Assembly (NCBI GenBank): GCA_023105745.1
Contig: JALGQZ010000013.1
Coordinates: 5,615,501 to 5,679,500 of the forward strand
Direction of reading: 5' to 3'
Source: Austropuccinia psidii
Lineage: Eukaryota; Basidiomycota; Pucciniomycetes; Pucciniales; Sphaerophragmiaceae
DNA: 64,000 nucleotides
Every line of letters begins with the position of its first letter. The first letter of the stretch is position 1. Of this stretch, positions 10,218-21,845 are shown in pieces. The position numbers were made by a program, and so were the translations under genes. Below the pieces are notes generated by a model. That model searched no databases and was not told where the DNA came from. It saw only the letters and a list, made by a program, of their open reading frames with translations.

Positions 10218-13200
10218 CTAAATATCATGAAATAATGGCTTTATCATTACAAGAAGTCCACATGACAGAGCTTTGTTATCATACAATCCACAGTTACCTT
10301 CTATTTCTTCTTCTGATAAAATCAAGTGTCCATCATCAAAACCAACAGCTTTATAAATATTGAGATATGGCCAATCTGGTAGGAAATTCACATCAATCTT
10401 CAAAGTTTTTAAAATCAGAAAGTTATTGTTCAGTATGCTAGATGGCTCAGAGACTTTGAAAATGCTATTAATAATACCAAATCGTCGTGAGTTGCCCCTC
10501 AGAAAACATATCACACTGTTGCTGACATTTTTGGATTCAGTTGAAAATATATTGTTCCCCATATTAATGTTTGAAACTGGAAAATACCAAGGTGAGACAA
10601 TCCTTGAAGTGGGAGGACTTGTGGGTTGCACGGTAGTGTCTAAGCTGATCCAATCAACTATTTCCCTTGTTGCATGAAAATTCTGTAAGTACTCAACCAG
10701 GCAATCATAATTTTGTTGGTCATGGCGGGATGGCTTGTTATATTTATGGTGATTGAACACGGCAGGTGGCTGTGATTCGAAAAGCTGTTTTATTTCACAT
10801 GGCACGGATGGGGATTTCAGGAGAACGGAAAGGTTGGAACATCGACAGATATGTTGAAGTAAGGTTTTATCTATATCATCTATTCAGAGTTGCAAAAAGT
10901 TAGTCTTATTCAGTTCAGGTGTTTAATCAATGTGAATATATTGATCTTATTGATTGATGTACATATCTTGTTATTTGTTGGCATCTTTGCAAATACTCCA
11001 ATCAAGCGCTCATAACCCCATGTGGCTGAGGCTTGTGCTGGGCCCCAACGTTGGAAGAGTTCGGGAATATGATCAGCAAAATGATGATTTGGTTTACTTT
11101 TCTGTTTTGGGAACAGGTGTTGATTGGAAAGGCGGAATTTTTTCCAATGTTCAGCAAATGCAGTCGCATCATATATTGAAACAGTCCAGCTTGTGGCAAT
11201 GTTGATAGCACTAATCAAATGGAATGTATTCTTGGCTAGTTCATTTGCAAGTTCTTCTGACTGACCCATTTTTCTTTGTGTTGGCAGATTGGTGTGCATC
11301 TAATGACATCTGTTGACTGAGCATTAAAAATGGAATATAGACCTTATATAAGAGAGCCCATTCAGCGGCTTTTAAGCTACCATGAGAGGGGGAACCCATT
11401 TTGCGGGGAACTCTTGTCCATGATGAGGGAATTATGGTCTCAGATATGATTCGTCGGAGATGCTCAAGAGCCTCACCCTTGATCTGGTGATCACTCAGTG
11501 CAGTGATATCCAATTCAGAGGGTATTTCAGAAGTGGGGATGTAATCGGCATCAAATGAAGGAATCTCCGCAGAACCACTAGATGGATGTTCTGTGTTAGG
11601 GGTGGGCATTGGGAAGTAGTTTTTTTGGGTGGAAGTAGTGGGGAGTGGCTCATTTATTATTTTTGCTGTGTCTCTTCTCAGGGAGCGGGCCTCTCTCAAT
11701 GTGATTTTATCAAGAGAGCTGTTGGAGGTCTTGGAATCTGAGTCTGAACTATTGGTGTCATTGGATTTCCTGCGGGACCTGAAGTAAATTTTTTATTTCG
11801 CCTCTGGAATGCACAATTTGAAAGTTGCATGATCCTTCAAAATTCCAAGTATTAAATTATGCATTATGTCAAGATTAACCATTCTGGTTGCATCCCAATA
11901 CGGAAGGTCTTCCAAAATTGAATATTGCACTACATACTCAGAGAAAATTGCTTGTCTTTGTTGTGGGGTTGCCCGAAGCCATTTGGCAATGGTTGATTTA
12001 TGACTTTGGTATGAGCGCATGTAGTGAAATTGAGGACCAATTTCTTCAATTTGAGCTTTGTGAATGGTGCAAAAATTACAAAAGTGGTTTCCTGAATGGG
12101 AAATAAATCCAGTAAGCTTGCGCATGGCAACCACATCCGCAATGGCTGTGAGGATGGCAACACGGATAAAGGATCCTGAAGGACCTGTTGAGGTGGGTGC
12201 AAAATGGTAACCTTGCCATAGCTCTTTGAGCTCGTTGATGAGTGGCATTAATAGGTAATTCAATTGAAGTGCAGTTGGCTCCTTCGGACCAGGGAGGATT
12301 CCTGCAACATAGACATTCTCGGGCTTCAATCTTTCACTTGGGGGGAGATTAAGACAAATAAGCATGATAGGTCCAATGCTAGCCAACCGGGTGGACTTTC
12401 CATGTGCATTAAACCAGTCCACATATATGGAGAAGGCCAATGCACCAGGAATGGACATGAATGGGGGGTCATGGATATTTCTAGTGCCAGTGAAGCGTCT
12501 CCAGACCAATCCATCCCAGACGTCACGTTTTGGGGAATCTTCGGGAGTTTGGGATTGTTGATGTTGATGCAGAATGTCCATAATTACAGCCCGCTGGAGA
12601 AATCTGCCAAGCCAATTTTTGAATGGTTGATAGATGAAATGTTTTGTTGGTATAAATTCTTGCTTCATGTTGGTTGTGTTTTGGGTGTGGCGTTCAGATG
12701 AATAGATGAATTTGCCTAATGATTGTGTGCAAGGGGGATCATGATCATTTGGGTCATTATGGCGTTGACAGTGGGGTTGGTCAGTTGTGACTGATTCAGT
12801 AAGGCCATTAAGAGAGAAACATTGAGGACAACATATATAGTTCTGAATCACTGGCTCCAATTGGAGATGTTAAAATATGGTACTCAGATCTTGAGGTATA
12901 TGGAATGCAGGAGCGGGGGGACCAGCTGAGCTTGAGATACTGGACTTGATCAGCAGGTTCAGGGCGGGGTTGAGTATGCGTGAAGCCCTGCGGGGTAAAT
13001 TATACCTTAATGATAGAATGGCAGATATTATCATTCCTAGGTCTTGTGGGGGAAGGGTTTGACTGCCACTATATGGTTTCTGTGCAGTTGAATTGAGACC
13101 CGCTGGGGTTGAGAAAGTGCTTTGGGTCAAACGTGAATAATCAGCTGGGAAGATTTGATCCAATAGAACTTGTGGGCACCCAGATCCTGATGCAGAAGTA

Positions 13201-13376
13201 GGGATGTTTGGAAGAGATTTGGGTGCAATGGTTGATTTGAGCTTTTTAATGTGCTGTTTATATTGGAAAGGTGTGAAGGCAACTCCTTGCCTATCACCCT
13301 CAGGGGAAGAGTGTGTTTGAGTTGAGCAGTGTTGACACATGCATATACGCATTGAGGAATAGGGCCGGGTTGTCAT
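10218..13376 (-). pseudogene. Plavaka/CACTA (Tnp2-type) transposase, broken
   Basis: The product would cut and paste the element. Residues 1-20 hold a Cys-rich MCQHC motif. The core has FSIYVDWFNAHG, then the family signature NLPPSERLKPENVYV followed by IPGPKEP-like residues, a CNFC cluster, and LDIMHNLILGILKDH. The full protein would be about 950-1000 residues. An intron of 83 bp (10880-10962) separates the C-terminal exon. Breaks include stops at 12870-12872 and 11793-11795 and a 2-bp frameshift near 11275-11285. Copy 2 (44254-47382) is open at these points but broken elsewhere. The start is the ATG at 13376, conserved in copy 2. Confidence 0.88.
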
Positions 13377-14336
13377 TGTTGCAGGAATTGGGAGTACGGT
13401 TGGTTTGTGTATAAATATTTATGGTTGATGTGAAAGTGTTTAGGAGTGTTATTAATTGGAAATAAAATTCAGTGATTATTTATGAAGGGGGAGATGATTT
13501 GAGCCAGCTGAGGATTTTATCCCATTTGTAATGGAGCATGAGCTGCAGTGGATAAAGTGTAACATGTCTCATCTGGATGGCGGAATTGGTTAGGCGTTTA
13601 ATTGGGTAAAATGCCATGCTGCTCAATGCTCATACATATTCTAGTTTATTTACACATTGTGATAGTGCGGGTTTGACCATTGAGGGGGTTCTATTAGTGA
13701 AGTGTTACCATTGAATTGAGGGGATTAACATTTAATCCATGTACGCTGGCACGCCATCGTACATGGTTTAAACCTTATTACAGACATAACTATATAACTC
13801 TATTACATAAGGGGTTGGAGTGCAGCTAAAGTCTTGGTATTTGGTTTGAGTGCGGCGGGCTTTGAATCAGTTGGAATGTGATTTGGATTGTCTTGCCTTT
13901 TGTGAAAAGGTTATTTCTCTTTTGTGGGTAAATCCTTCATGAATATACCCCTTGACAGATGTACAATGTTGTGGAATTTCAATGCATATATTGGCTGTTT
14001 GAATAATTCACAAAATGTGACAATGGGGAGGCGGAAATGTTACCAAATATGATTACTTATGGATGATGGGTCCCCTTTCAGATCAAGGAAATATCACATT
14101 ATATGCTGGTAGGCCGTGCAGGGTGGTTTCCGACAAAAGCGGAGGAGCTCAAGAGGAGGCAGGGAGGATTCTCCTCAAAAGAGTCTTATCCGACTTCCAC
14201 ACAACACTTAGTTCCAACTATTCATAGAATTTCTCTATTCTAAATTTGAAAAGATTTCATCTCATATCACTCTATTTTATCATAATACTGAGGTGTTTTA
14301 TCTAGTTAAAAATATTAGTGTACTTTTTCGGCCCTT
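13377..14336. promoter_or_regulatory. Divergent intergenic region, transposase and gene Y
   Basis: This 960-bp stretch without a gene lies between the 5' ends of the transposase (-) and gene Y (+), so it should hold both promoters. It contains palindrome site 1 at 13737-13766. The same arrangement is kept in copy 2 (43294-44253). Confidence 0.6.
13737..13766. promoter_or_regulatory. Palindrome site 1
   Basis: A near-perfect 30-bp palindrome: arms CCATGTACG and CGTACATGG around TGGC-AC-GCCA. It is conserved in copy 2 at 43863-43892 with a CG to TG change in one arm. It lies about 360 bp from the transposase ATG and 570 bp from the gene Y ATG. Confidence 0.75.
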
Positions 14337-16398
14337 ATGTCATCTTTCAAGTCACATAAATCCCGTTCAGGTTCTGTTCATGACTCAAATAGTGAATCTA
14401 GCATAGAATATGTTCAAACACAGTCACCATTGAGCCCCAACATTCCTCTCACAACCCCCATCGCATCCTCAATGAATGTATCAGGTCTTAACATTGATGT
14501 GGTAAATCCGAAGGCTCCAACTTCAAGCACTTGGTCGATACCAAATATTTCCGTCACTCCAATTCCCCCGAATCCCACTAATACACAAACGCATGTGTCT
14601 CAGGGGCCAGAAGGCACACCTCAAATCTCCTCACACGCTAATCCCCAATCAAAATTTCCACGTGAGTTCCTCCTTAATCCCGGTCGGAATCCAGTCCCAT
14701 CCCAGGATCCCTTTGGCCAAAGTAAACAGCCAACCCTCAATATTCCATCAGGATCTCAGGTTCATGTGGGTGATGAAAGGCGCGTGGATGGGGGGCGACG
14801 AAAAAGACCTTTGGAAAATGTAACTTGGAGCGGTCTGTCGGAGGGAAATCCAGGATTGACGCTTCATCAAAGTAAGTCATTTGAATTTTGGAGTAGAAAC
14901 TTATTCACAATTTGATATGTTTGTTTCATGGGTTAGATATGGCACCTAAAGGCAAGTCAGTCCGATCTCAGGAGCCAATTGAAGATCGTGAGGATGACCA
15001 GTCTTCATTAATGTTTTGATGTGTTAACTGATGATTTGCATGGCAGGGGATGAACTTTATGCGTCTTCACCTCTGGTCCATAAAGAGAAAGTCACTGGAC
15101 GTCATCATCCATATGCCTCCAAACCAAGAACGGGTCATGCCAGTACATCAAGAGAAAAAATTGTGGATGATGAGGATGAGAACATGTCTCCGACTCAAAG
15201 TGAAAGAAATGATGAACCAAGGAGGGACAATTTCACAGCGCATGAGCAAGGCACTCAATCAAATAGTGAGTTCACCCATCCTCAGCTGGGCCTTGCCCAG
15301 AGTATGCTTGAACAATCGGAGGTCAGACAGCAAAGGAACCAGGCCCACAAAGCTCACAATGTGGCGAAATGTGCAAGCCAGAAGGAGCAACAAAAATGAC
15401 TGAAGGCAGAACTTCCAGAGAATGTCCATGGAATGAGATCAGCAGTACACGCACATTGCCTGTTCCTACTCAAAGTTAGGGATAAGGATTTTTCCTCACT
15501 ACCAGCACCACCCAGCACAGAAGAGCGTGAAATTGCAATTCAAGTGGCTGGTCATCTTGGTTATGTCCCCGAGGATTTTTTCAATGAGCCATCAACACAG
15601 GTTCAGTCTCAGGGTTTCCAAAGCTACTGCGAAAATGAGCTCCACAAGCTAGGACTAAAGCGATTCACTTGGGACTGGGAGAGCTCATGGCAACATCCAT
15701 TCAACGAGCTGATGTCTATGGTGTTTTACCGTACATTCCGTCGCGCACTTGTCAGCACTGAGTATCATCACTACTGTTGGAACAAGGATCATAACAACTA
15801 TGGGGTCGTGGCGGCTTTAATGGAGCGATATTTCACTTATTTGAAAAGAGAATGGAAGTCTATTCAAAAGGATGCGGAGTATTTGGTAAAAAAGAAAGAG
15901 AATCAAAAGCTCGCAAAGATTCGTCAAAGAGTTAGTTACTGTAACTCTTCTTCATTGTGGACCAAGTCTGATGATGATCTACTTGATTATGTGCAGACCT
16001 GTGAGCGCCGTCATGAATGGTGTGATACAGCTAAATTTCCCATTCTAGCATCACAATTCAATGACCCTTGAGTATGCTCAGATACTGAGGAGGTACTGGA
16101 AAATGGCCGTCAAGTTTACCGCAAAGTGGGATTACGCTGGCGCTCCCAGTTATTTAATGATTTGGTATTGAAAATGGATAGAGACATAGAGTTTTGTAAT
16201 CGGATTAAAAAAAAGGGTAAAAAAACTATTGATAGATTTCCAGAATTACAATCGACAGATGATGGTGATATTCCGGAAGGCCTATCATTTCAGGTATTTG
16301 ATCAAGATTGGCTCAAAGGCTGTAGTAAGATGCAGACTAGCGCCCTCAAAATACTTGACATGCCAGTTATTAGGCCGAATGGTGATGCTCTGCAATAA
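14337..16398 (+). pseudogene. Gene Y, unknown transposon accessory protein, two stops
   Basis: Exons are 14337-14871, 14937-14987 and 15047-16398, joined by GT-AG introns in matching phase, giving about 645 residues. The N-terminal 180 residues are Ser/Pro-rich and low complexity. Next comes a charged region with HKVNR-type basic runs. From about residue 330 there is a conserved-looking folded part rich in Trp, Tyr and His (FTWDWESSWQHPFNEL; YCWNKDHNNYG). I do not recognise the family. TGA stops at 15397-15399 and 16069-16071 are Trp and Arg codons in copy 2, where other stops occur. It is divergent from the transposase, which suggests a partner role in transposition. Confidence 0.7.
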
Positions 16399-16705
16399 CT
16401 TAGTAAATTGTCACGGTATAGCACTGTGACAAATTGAGATTTTGTGAATTATTTGTGCAGGTGTAATAAAATCTGATTATTATCTCTTAAGGATGCAACA
16501 ACTTGCTAAATATGTTAGAATATAGACAATATGAATTGAAATGTATCACCGTCTCCCTTAGCAATAATACTCTATTGCTCATTTTCATTGAGGAAATATT
16601 GAAGAAGTTCGATCCAGCTCATGGTGTTCATAATTGTGGACCTGTGCCAGAGTCAACAGGAGTTATCAACTTTGTCAATCACAAATTATATAATATCAGT
16701 AAGGC

Positions 16706-19138
16706 TCACGCAGTTAATGATTTTTTCTTTTCTTGGACCTATTGGTGATTGGAATATGGCATTCCCATAAGCAAGGATTTCAGAATAGTAATACAATCAA
16801 GTGAAAGATGAGCTTGAAAGGTACCTTCCGCATGTTGACCTCAACTGAATGAGGAGTGATATAGTGGATGACCTGTACAGGTCGTTGTTGGCCAATACGA
16901 TGTAGACGATCAACAGCCTGAGCCTCAATGGCTGGGTTCCAATTGGGCTCCTGGAAATGTGGATGTCAGGGTCCGAAAATCAGGGGAGAATTTTGGGGGG
17001 CCCCTCACCATTAAATAGACTATATTAGCACAAGTTATATTGAGGCCAGTTCCAGCCGCGGCAATGGATGCAATCAGTACTTCACATTCAGGATTATTGA
17101 AGAAATTCTCAAGCGCCTTGTCCTGCGCTCGTGGTGTAATTGTTCCATCAATTCGTGCTGAAAGGATAGAGTGATGGGCAAGAGAAATACCAATTCTACA
17201 ATATAAAAAAGTCAGATGGAGTCAATTGGTAATGGATGCATATTAGAATTAACGCACAAATCTAGAAATTGGGTCCATTGGGTATAACCCACCGATTTCG
17301 TTGGACCACACCTTGTTTGTTTGTTCTTCATTAAGCTTTGTAGGAGGTGTGCAATTTTACTACTCATCATGCATGTTTCCACATCCACAATAGTTCGTGT
17401 GATTCTTGGGGAGTTATCCTGAGTGCTCCTGCCCTCGGGGTCTTCCAACTCCGCCTCCGCAATTGTGTTAAGCATGATGTGATGGTTACAACATATTCGC
17501 AGCTTATTAATATTTCTGAAAAACTCTCCTGGTCCTTTGCTTTTGGATGATAGGAATTCTTCATATAATGTGGAATATTCTTGCTGCATGGTCGGGTTGA
17601 GTGGGAGCAGCTCATAATGATGGCTAATAGTGGGGAGGGATTCGAGATGTGTGGTTTTGGTGCGGCGCAAACTTAAATGCCGCAATGCCAAATGCAAAAT
17701 ATCATTGCAACCTTTTGAAAGACTACTCAGGATGAATGGTGACCAGTTATCTTGATCGGCGCTCTGGGGTTGAGTGATGAATGATATTATTCCCAAAAGG
17801 TCATAAATGGTGTTGTGAATAGGTGTGCCCGTTAAACATATTTGACGGGATGAAAGGAGGCTATTAATGGAACGGTGAGTGGCAGTGTATTGAGAGCGAA
17901 TATAGCTATAAGATGGGGCAAGGGTTATTGGATATAAGAGGTAATTTGAATCATTTAAGATCAGACACTCACTGTGCTTCATCCAAAATTATACGATGCC
18001 AATTGATTTAAAAAATGAATGATGTAGAGGTATTGGTTTGCTTAAATTCTTGGGTGATAGTATTGTAAGAAGTGATGATGATATCATATTTTAAGATGTC
18101 GTCTTTGGATAATGAGTGATGAGTGGGACCATGGTAGATTTGGGAATGCAGCGCTCCAGCCTGAGCATGCTTGGATATTTCTGATTGCCAGTTGGTAATT
18201 AAGCAAGGGGGGCAGATGATCATGGTGGGCGTGGAGCGATGGGGGTTTGCAATCATCCGCTCCTTGGAGGTACCAATTAGAGCAATGGCCTGAATGGTTT
18301 TACCTAATCCCATATCATCCGCAAGCAGTCCTCCAAGAGGGGTATTGGTCGAAAGGGATTCAAATGAGCTAACGACCTTGTTTGTAATGATGTGCCTGGC
18401 ATTAAAAGTGGATCCTGGGGGTGAGGTGGCCCAAAGGTTACAGGCTGATTGGCCATTGGGGATTTCTCGATCCCAGAGAAAAGCTAGTCTGGTCTTTTGA
18501 TGAGGGAGGAGGGGGGTTTGAATAATGGCATGGGGCGGGGTTATCATGGGGAGGTCTGATCCACTGGGTAATTGTATCAGTTTTTGCTTGGAAATCAATG
18601 ATGACACAGCAGGATATGAAGCAGGCGTCAAGTTTGAAGCGGGAAATGTCGGAGTAAAGAGTTGACATTGACTATGAGTAGTACAGTCATATTCTTTGGG
18701 CATTTTAAGCTTGAAATCTTGTGTTCGAAAGTTTTCCATTATGAATAGAATGTTTGGATACCATGTGAAGAACATCAATGCTAGATTGGGTTTCTGAGAT
18801 GAGGAGGGATCATTGACATCAGTCATAAATACTCCCTCAACAAATAATATTTGAGTAGGATTGGATTGGCAATTTTCAATCCATGCCCCACCAGGACCAC
18901 AGTGCATGAACGTTTTTGGTGCCCCAAAGAATGGTATCAACGTTTGGGAAAGGGTTCCCGGGAGAGAGCCAATAGCATGCTGGTGATTGGGGAGATATAC
19001 GAATATGTTGTGTTGATTGTGCCATAGGATAATCCAAGAACCTAAGTGGGAATTCTCAGGCTTTAAGGTTATATCACTATTTATTTGAATACGAATATTA
19101 ATCATCCCAACGCAAAGTGGTTGTGAAGGGGTTGACAT
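16706..19138 (-). pseudogene. SNF2-family ATPase (Rad5-like without RING), one stop
   Basis: SNF2 proteins use ATP to move or strip proteins on DNA. Exons are 17973-19138, 17258-17905, 17009-17195, 16825-16950 and 16706-16738, together exactly 720 codons. Motif I is LLADDMGLGKTIQ (residues 271-283), Ia is MIICPPCLITNW, and motif II DEAH is assembled across the first intron. LTGTPIHN follows, then IAAAGTGLN and QAVDRLHRIGQQRPVQ in the C-terminal lobe. I see no HIRAN or RING domain. The single in-frame stop is TAA at 18008-18010, just before INWHRIILDEAH. Only its last exon is left in copy 2, where element R landed at the splice donor. Confidence 0.88.
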
Positions 19139-20460
19139 GATGGCTATTTTAAATTATTTGGTGACAGTTGGGAATTATATGATCGGGAAGGGTTAGCTAA
19201 AGGGAACGAAGAGGAATAAGCGCAGGTGGGGAACTTATATGAGTGGCAGCAAAAGGCCAAAAGGGGGATGGCCTGTGGTTAGGTGCATGGTCTCGATGGA
19301 GGTGGGCCTCTTGGGCTCATAATTTTCATATCCGATTTGGGGCATATATCAAGGCAAGGTGGCCAAAATGTGGGTGCACCATTATGACTGCTGGATCTGC
19401 AGCGAGTTACGAAACCTTTGGTGGAACAAGGTTGACATTAGCACATCTGAAATTGGGTGGGTTGTAGCAACTTATTGTGGAGGGCATATTAGAGGCATGC
19501 AGTCATGTTCGCTGGTGTGACAGCGAACAATGAGCGTATCCTCCCCAGGTTAATTGTTCACAGGGACCTACTGGGCAATGTTGGCAGTTTCAAAGGGCAA
19601 TCTCACTGTGGGGATGTTTGTGTGTGGGCGGGTGAGATATGTTTGGTGGCATGCCACCAAACATGACTTTGGTTTTGCCTGAAGTTTTTTGCTGACTGAT
19701 GCCTACTGGGCTTTCAGGGGGGAATGTGTGGGATGATCAAAGGGGGCGCCAGCCGTGAGCCGTGATCCACATATACATTCACCCCTATGGCGTTTGAGGC
19801 GAGTACTAATCCACCCAGATTGGCATCTGGGTCTTTGCCTCACGCGCATACAGAACTCCGGAGAAAGAGGCCACACGCCCAAGGGATTTTTTGGCTGCAA
19901 GCCAGGTGCCACAACTTGCGCGGGGCGTGTGAGAACGTGAAGAAAATGACCCGCGGTGGGAGATACCCCCGCAAACATGACCAGCCTCAGCAATCATAGG
20001 CTGGGATTATTCTAATGTGGATGAGGCTGAAGCAAATCCACACTGATTGGCCTCAGGTTTCCACGCGCAAGTGGGTGAGCGTCTGCAGTCAAGCTGACAA
20101 CCCGACCAAGAAAATAGGCAGTTGGAAGACTGGCAGTAAAATGTCTTCCAGGCGTGTGAAAGTTGCCTGTGTATGACCCATCGGGGGTGCGTATGAAAGC
20201 ATGTGGCTGCCCGACAATGAACAAGCGGGCCAGTCATTGTTTGCCCCAACAATGGCACCGGAGTGAATCAACTCTTTGTGTATGACCCAAATATTAAGTC
20301 ATCCCATTATGACCCACTTACATTAACTTGGATTACATGCGCATCTGTGCCGTAGTTGGGCAGAGCTGTCCAACAAGGTGCATCAAAGGGATGCAGGTGA
20401 GAGATATGACTCGATGGCTTGACATGATTGCATGTTACATTGTTGAACAGCTTTTGCTCT
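19139..20460. other. Gene-free region upstream of SNF2
   Basis: No convincing coding sequence is present. It begins with the SNF2 promoter side, includes palindrome site 2 (19639-19664), and is moderately GC-rich from about 19.7 to 20.3 kb. Open frames of 60-96 codons overlap on both strands and share no recognisable motifs. Confidence 0.55.
19639..19664. promoter_or_regulatory. Palindrome site 2 (perfect, 26 bp)
   Basis: Both strands read ATGTTTGGTGGCA then its complement, a perfect palindrome with the GGCATGCC core of the other sites. The outer ATGT/ACAT bases are also shared, but the inner arms are TTGG rather than ACG. It lies about 500 bp upstream of the SNF2 start. Confidence 0.7.
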
Positions 20461-20464
20461 GCCC

Positions 20465-20520
20465 CGCAGTACACATTTACAAAGGTGTACTGCGTACTAC
20501 AGTGTCGACTGTACTGTACA
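20465..20520. other. Strong hairpin cluster
   Basis: A perfect 10-bp stem CGCAGTACAC/GTGTACTGCG has a 10-base loop (20465-20494). A second stem, TACAGT/ACTGTA around GTCG, follows directly. No neighbouring gene explains it. Confidence 0.6.
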
Positions 20521-20615
20521 GATCAGGAAGGTGTAATACTACTTGAACCTGCATGCATATAGCAAATGTGCATGCACCTTCCGATCGTTTGCATTTACGT
20601 AGCTCATGTGCCACA

Positions 20616-21405
20616 TGCTCAGCATTGCGTTTCACCCGATTTGCACACGCAAGCTGAGCATGTCATGGTCAAAAGCACCGTGTGAAAGTTCTCAGTAAAG
20701 CCATGGAATGAACTAATTCTGCAATAGCTCACTGGAAGGCTCAGTTTGGAGCACTTCACCAAAGCGTGTGAAATGCTGCACCTAGCTGAAATGACATCCG
20801 ATGCTGTGCCAAATGCTCAGAGTGCACCCATACACAAACGACTGAGCAATGGCTCAGCACGGTGCATTTGATATTGTTATATCAATGGTTCAATTACTGT
20901 GCAATTAAAATGTTCAGCCACTGAGCATTTCAATTATGACCCGAAAGCAAACCTGAGCAATTGGTCGAGGCAAGCTCACGCTGTATTCACTTGTCTTACA
21001 GCCCCCCCTTTGTTCAAATACTATCACCAGGCCATAAGGCCGGTGATCTTGCCGCGGTCACTTGTGACCAAATGCACCGGGTGCATATCTGCATGGGTCA
21101 CTTGTGCATTGCACCCACAATGCACATTCAACGAGGGCCTCACGACCACCCTCCTGGGTGATCGGGTGGCAATTTAAGGAAACAAAGGGGCTTTGACTGA
21201 GCTTGACAATTCAATCAATAGCAATACTCAGCCAGAACCCCATTGTTCTTCTGCCTCACGCCAGCATTTCCCTTCTCAGTTGCAGCATTCGCTGCGACTG
21301 AGCTTCAATTTTGCCCACACGCCTTGAAGCTGAGCCTTCAATTTTGCCCACACGCCTTGAAGCTGAGACTCTTGCGGGTGCTGAAACTGCTGAGATCGTC
21401 TCAGC
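20616..21405. promoter_or_regulatory. CTGAGC motif array upstream of gene Z
   Basis: CTGAGC or its complement GCTCAG recurs about 14 times: near 20616, 20653, 20739, 20814, 20842, 20852, 20921, 20953, 21197, 21227, 21298, 21329, 21362 and 21389. The last is a palindrome, GCTGAGA-TCG-TCTCAGC. A direct repeat of about 32 bp lies at 21303-21366. The array ends just before the TATA box of gene Z, so it looks like a promoter array. No ORF explains the words. Confidence 0.6.
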
Positions 21406-21415
21406 TTCACCATGG

Positions 21416-21422
21416 TATAAAA
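21416..21422 (+). promoter_or_regulatory. TATA box of gene Z
   Basis: TATAAAA is followed within about 30 bp by a pyrimidine-rich stretch suited to transcription start. A 5'-UTR intron appears to end at 21844-21845: TACTAAC branch point at 21819-21825, T-rich tract, then AG directly before the ATG. Confidence 0.55.
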
Positions 21423-21845
21423 GACCATCTTCACACGACACGCACTTCACTTTCTCTCTCACCCGCTCCACTTCGTTCAACGTCACCCGCGTTTGTCCTT
21501 CTTGTGCGTATTCCCCCTTGTCTTCCTGCCTTTCCAGTCTTTTCTTTCTCACTCGACTAACCCCACTCCCCTTCCTGCTCGCTTTTTGTTTTTCCTGCTA
21601 ATACTTTCAGAACCCCACTTCTATCTACTTTGTACGTTTTCTCCAATTAAACTTTTGTCAACATTATGATCCAATATTAATAATTCCCTTTCTTCACGAC
21701 TCTCTTCTAGACTTTTAAAAACCTCCTACTAGCGCTTTTTCAATTTGAATTCCGTTTTAAAATTATAAATCATCGTATGTCTTCCTTTTCTTTCTTGATT
21801 GCTTACTTTCTATTCAGTTACTAACCTGTTTTGTTTTGTTTTTAG

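Noticed and set aside
16503..16748. Open frame on the plus strand, also present in copy 2 (40827-41096)
   Set aside because: It overlaps the 3' end of the SNF2 gene and lies beyond the gene Y stop with no good splice sites; similarity between copies is explained by recent shared descent.
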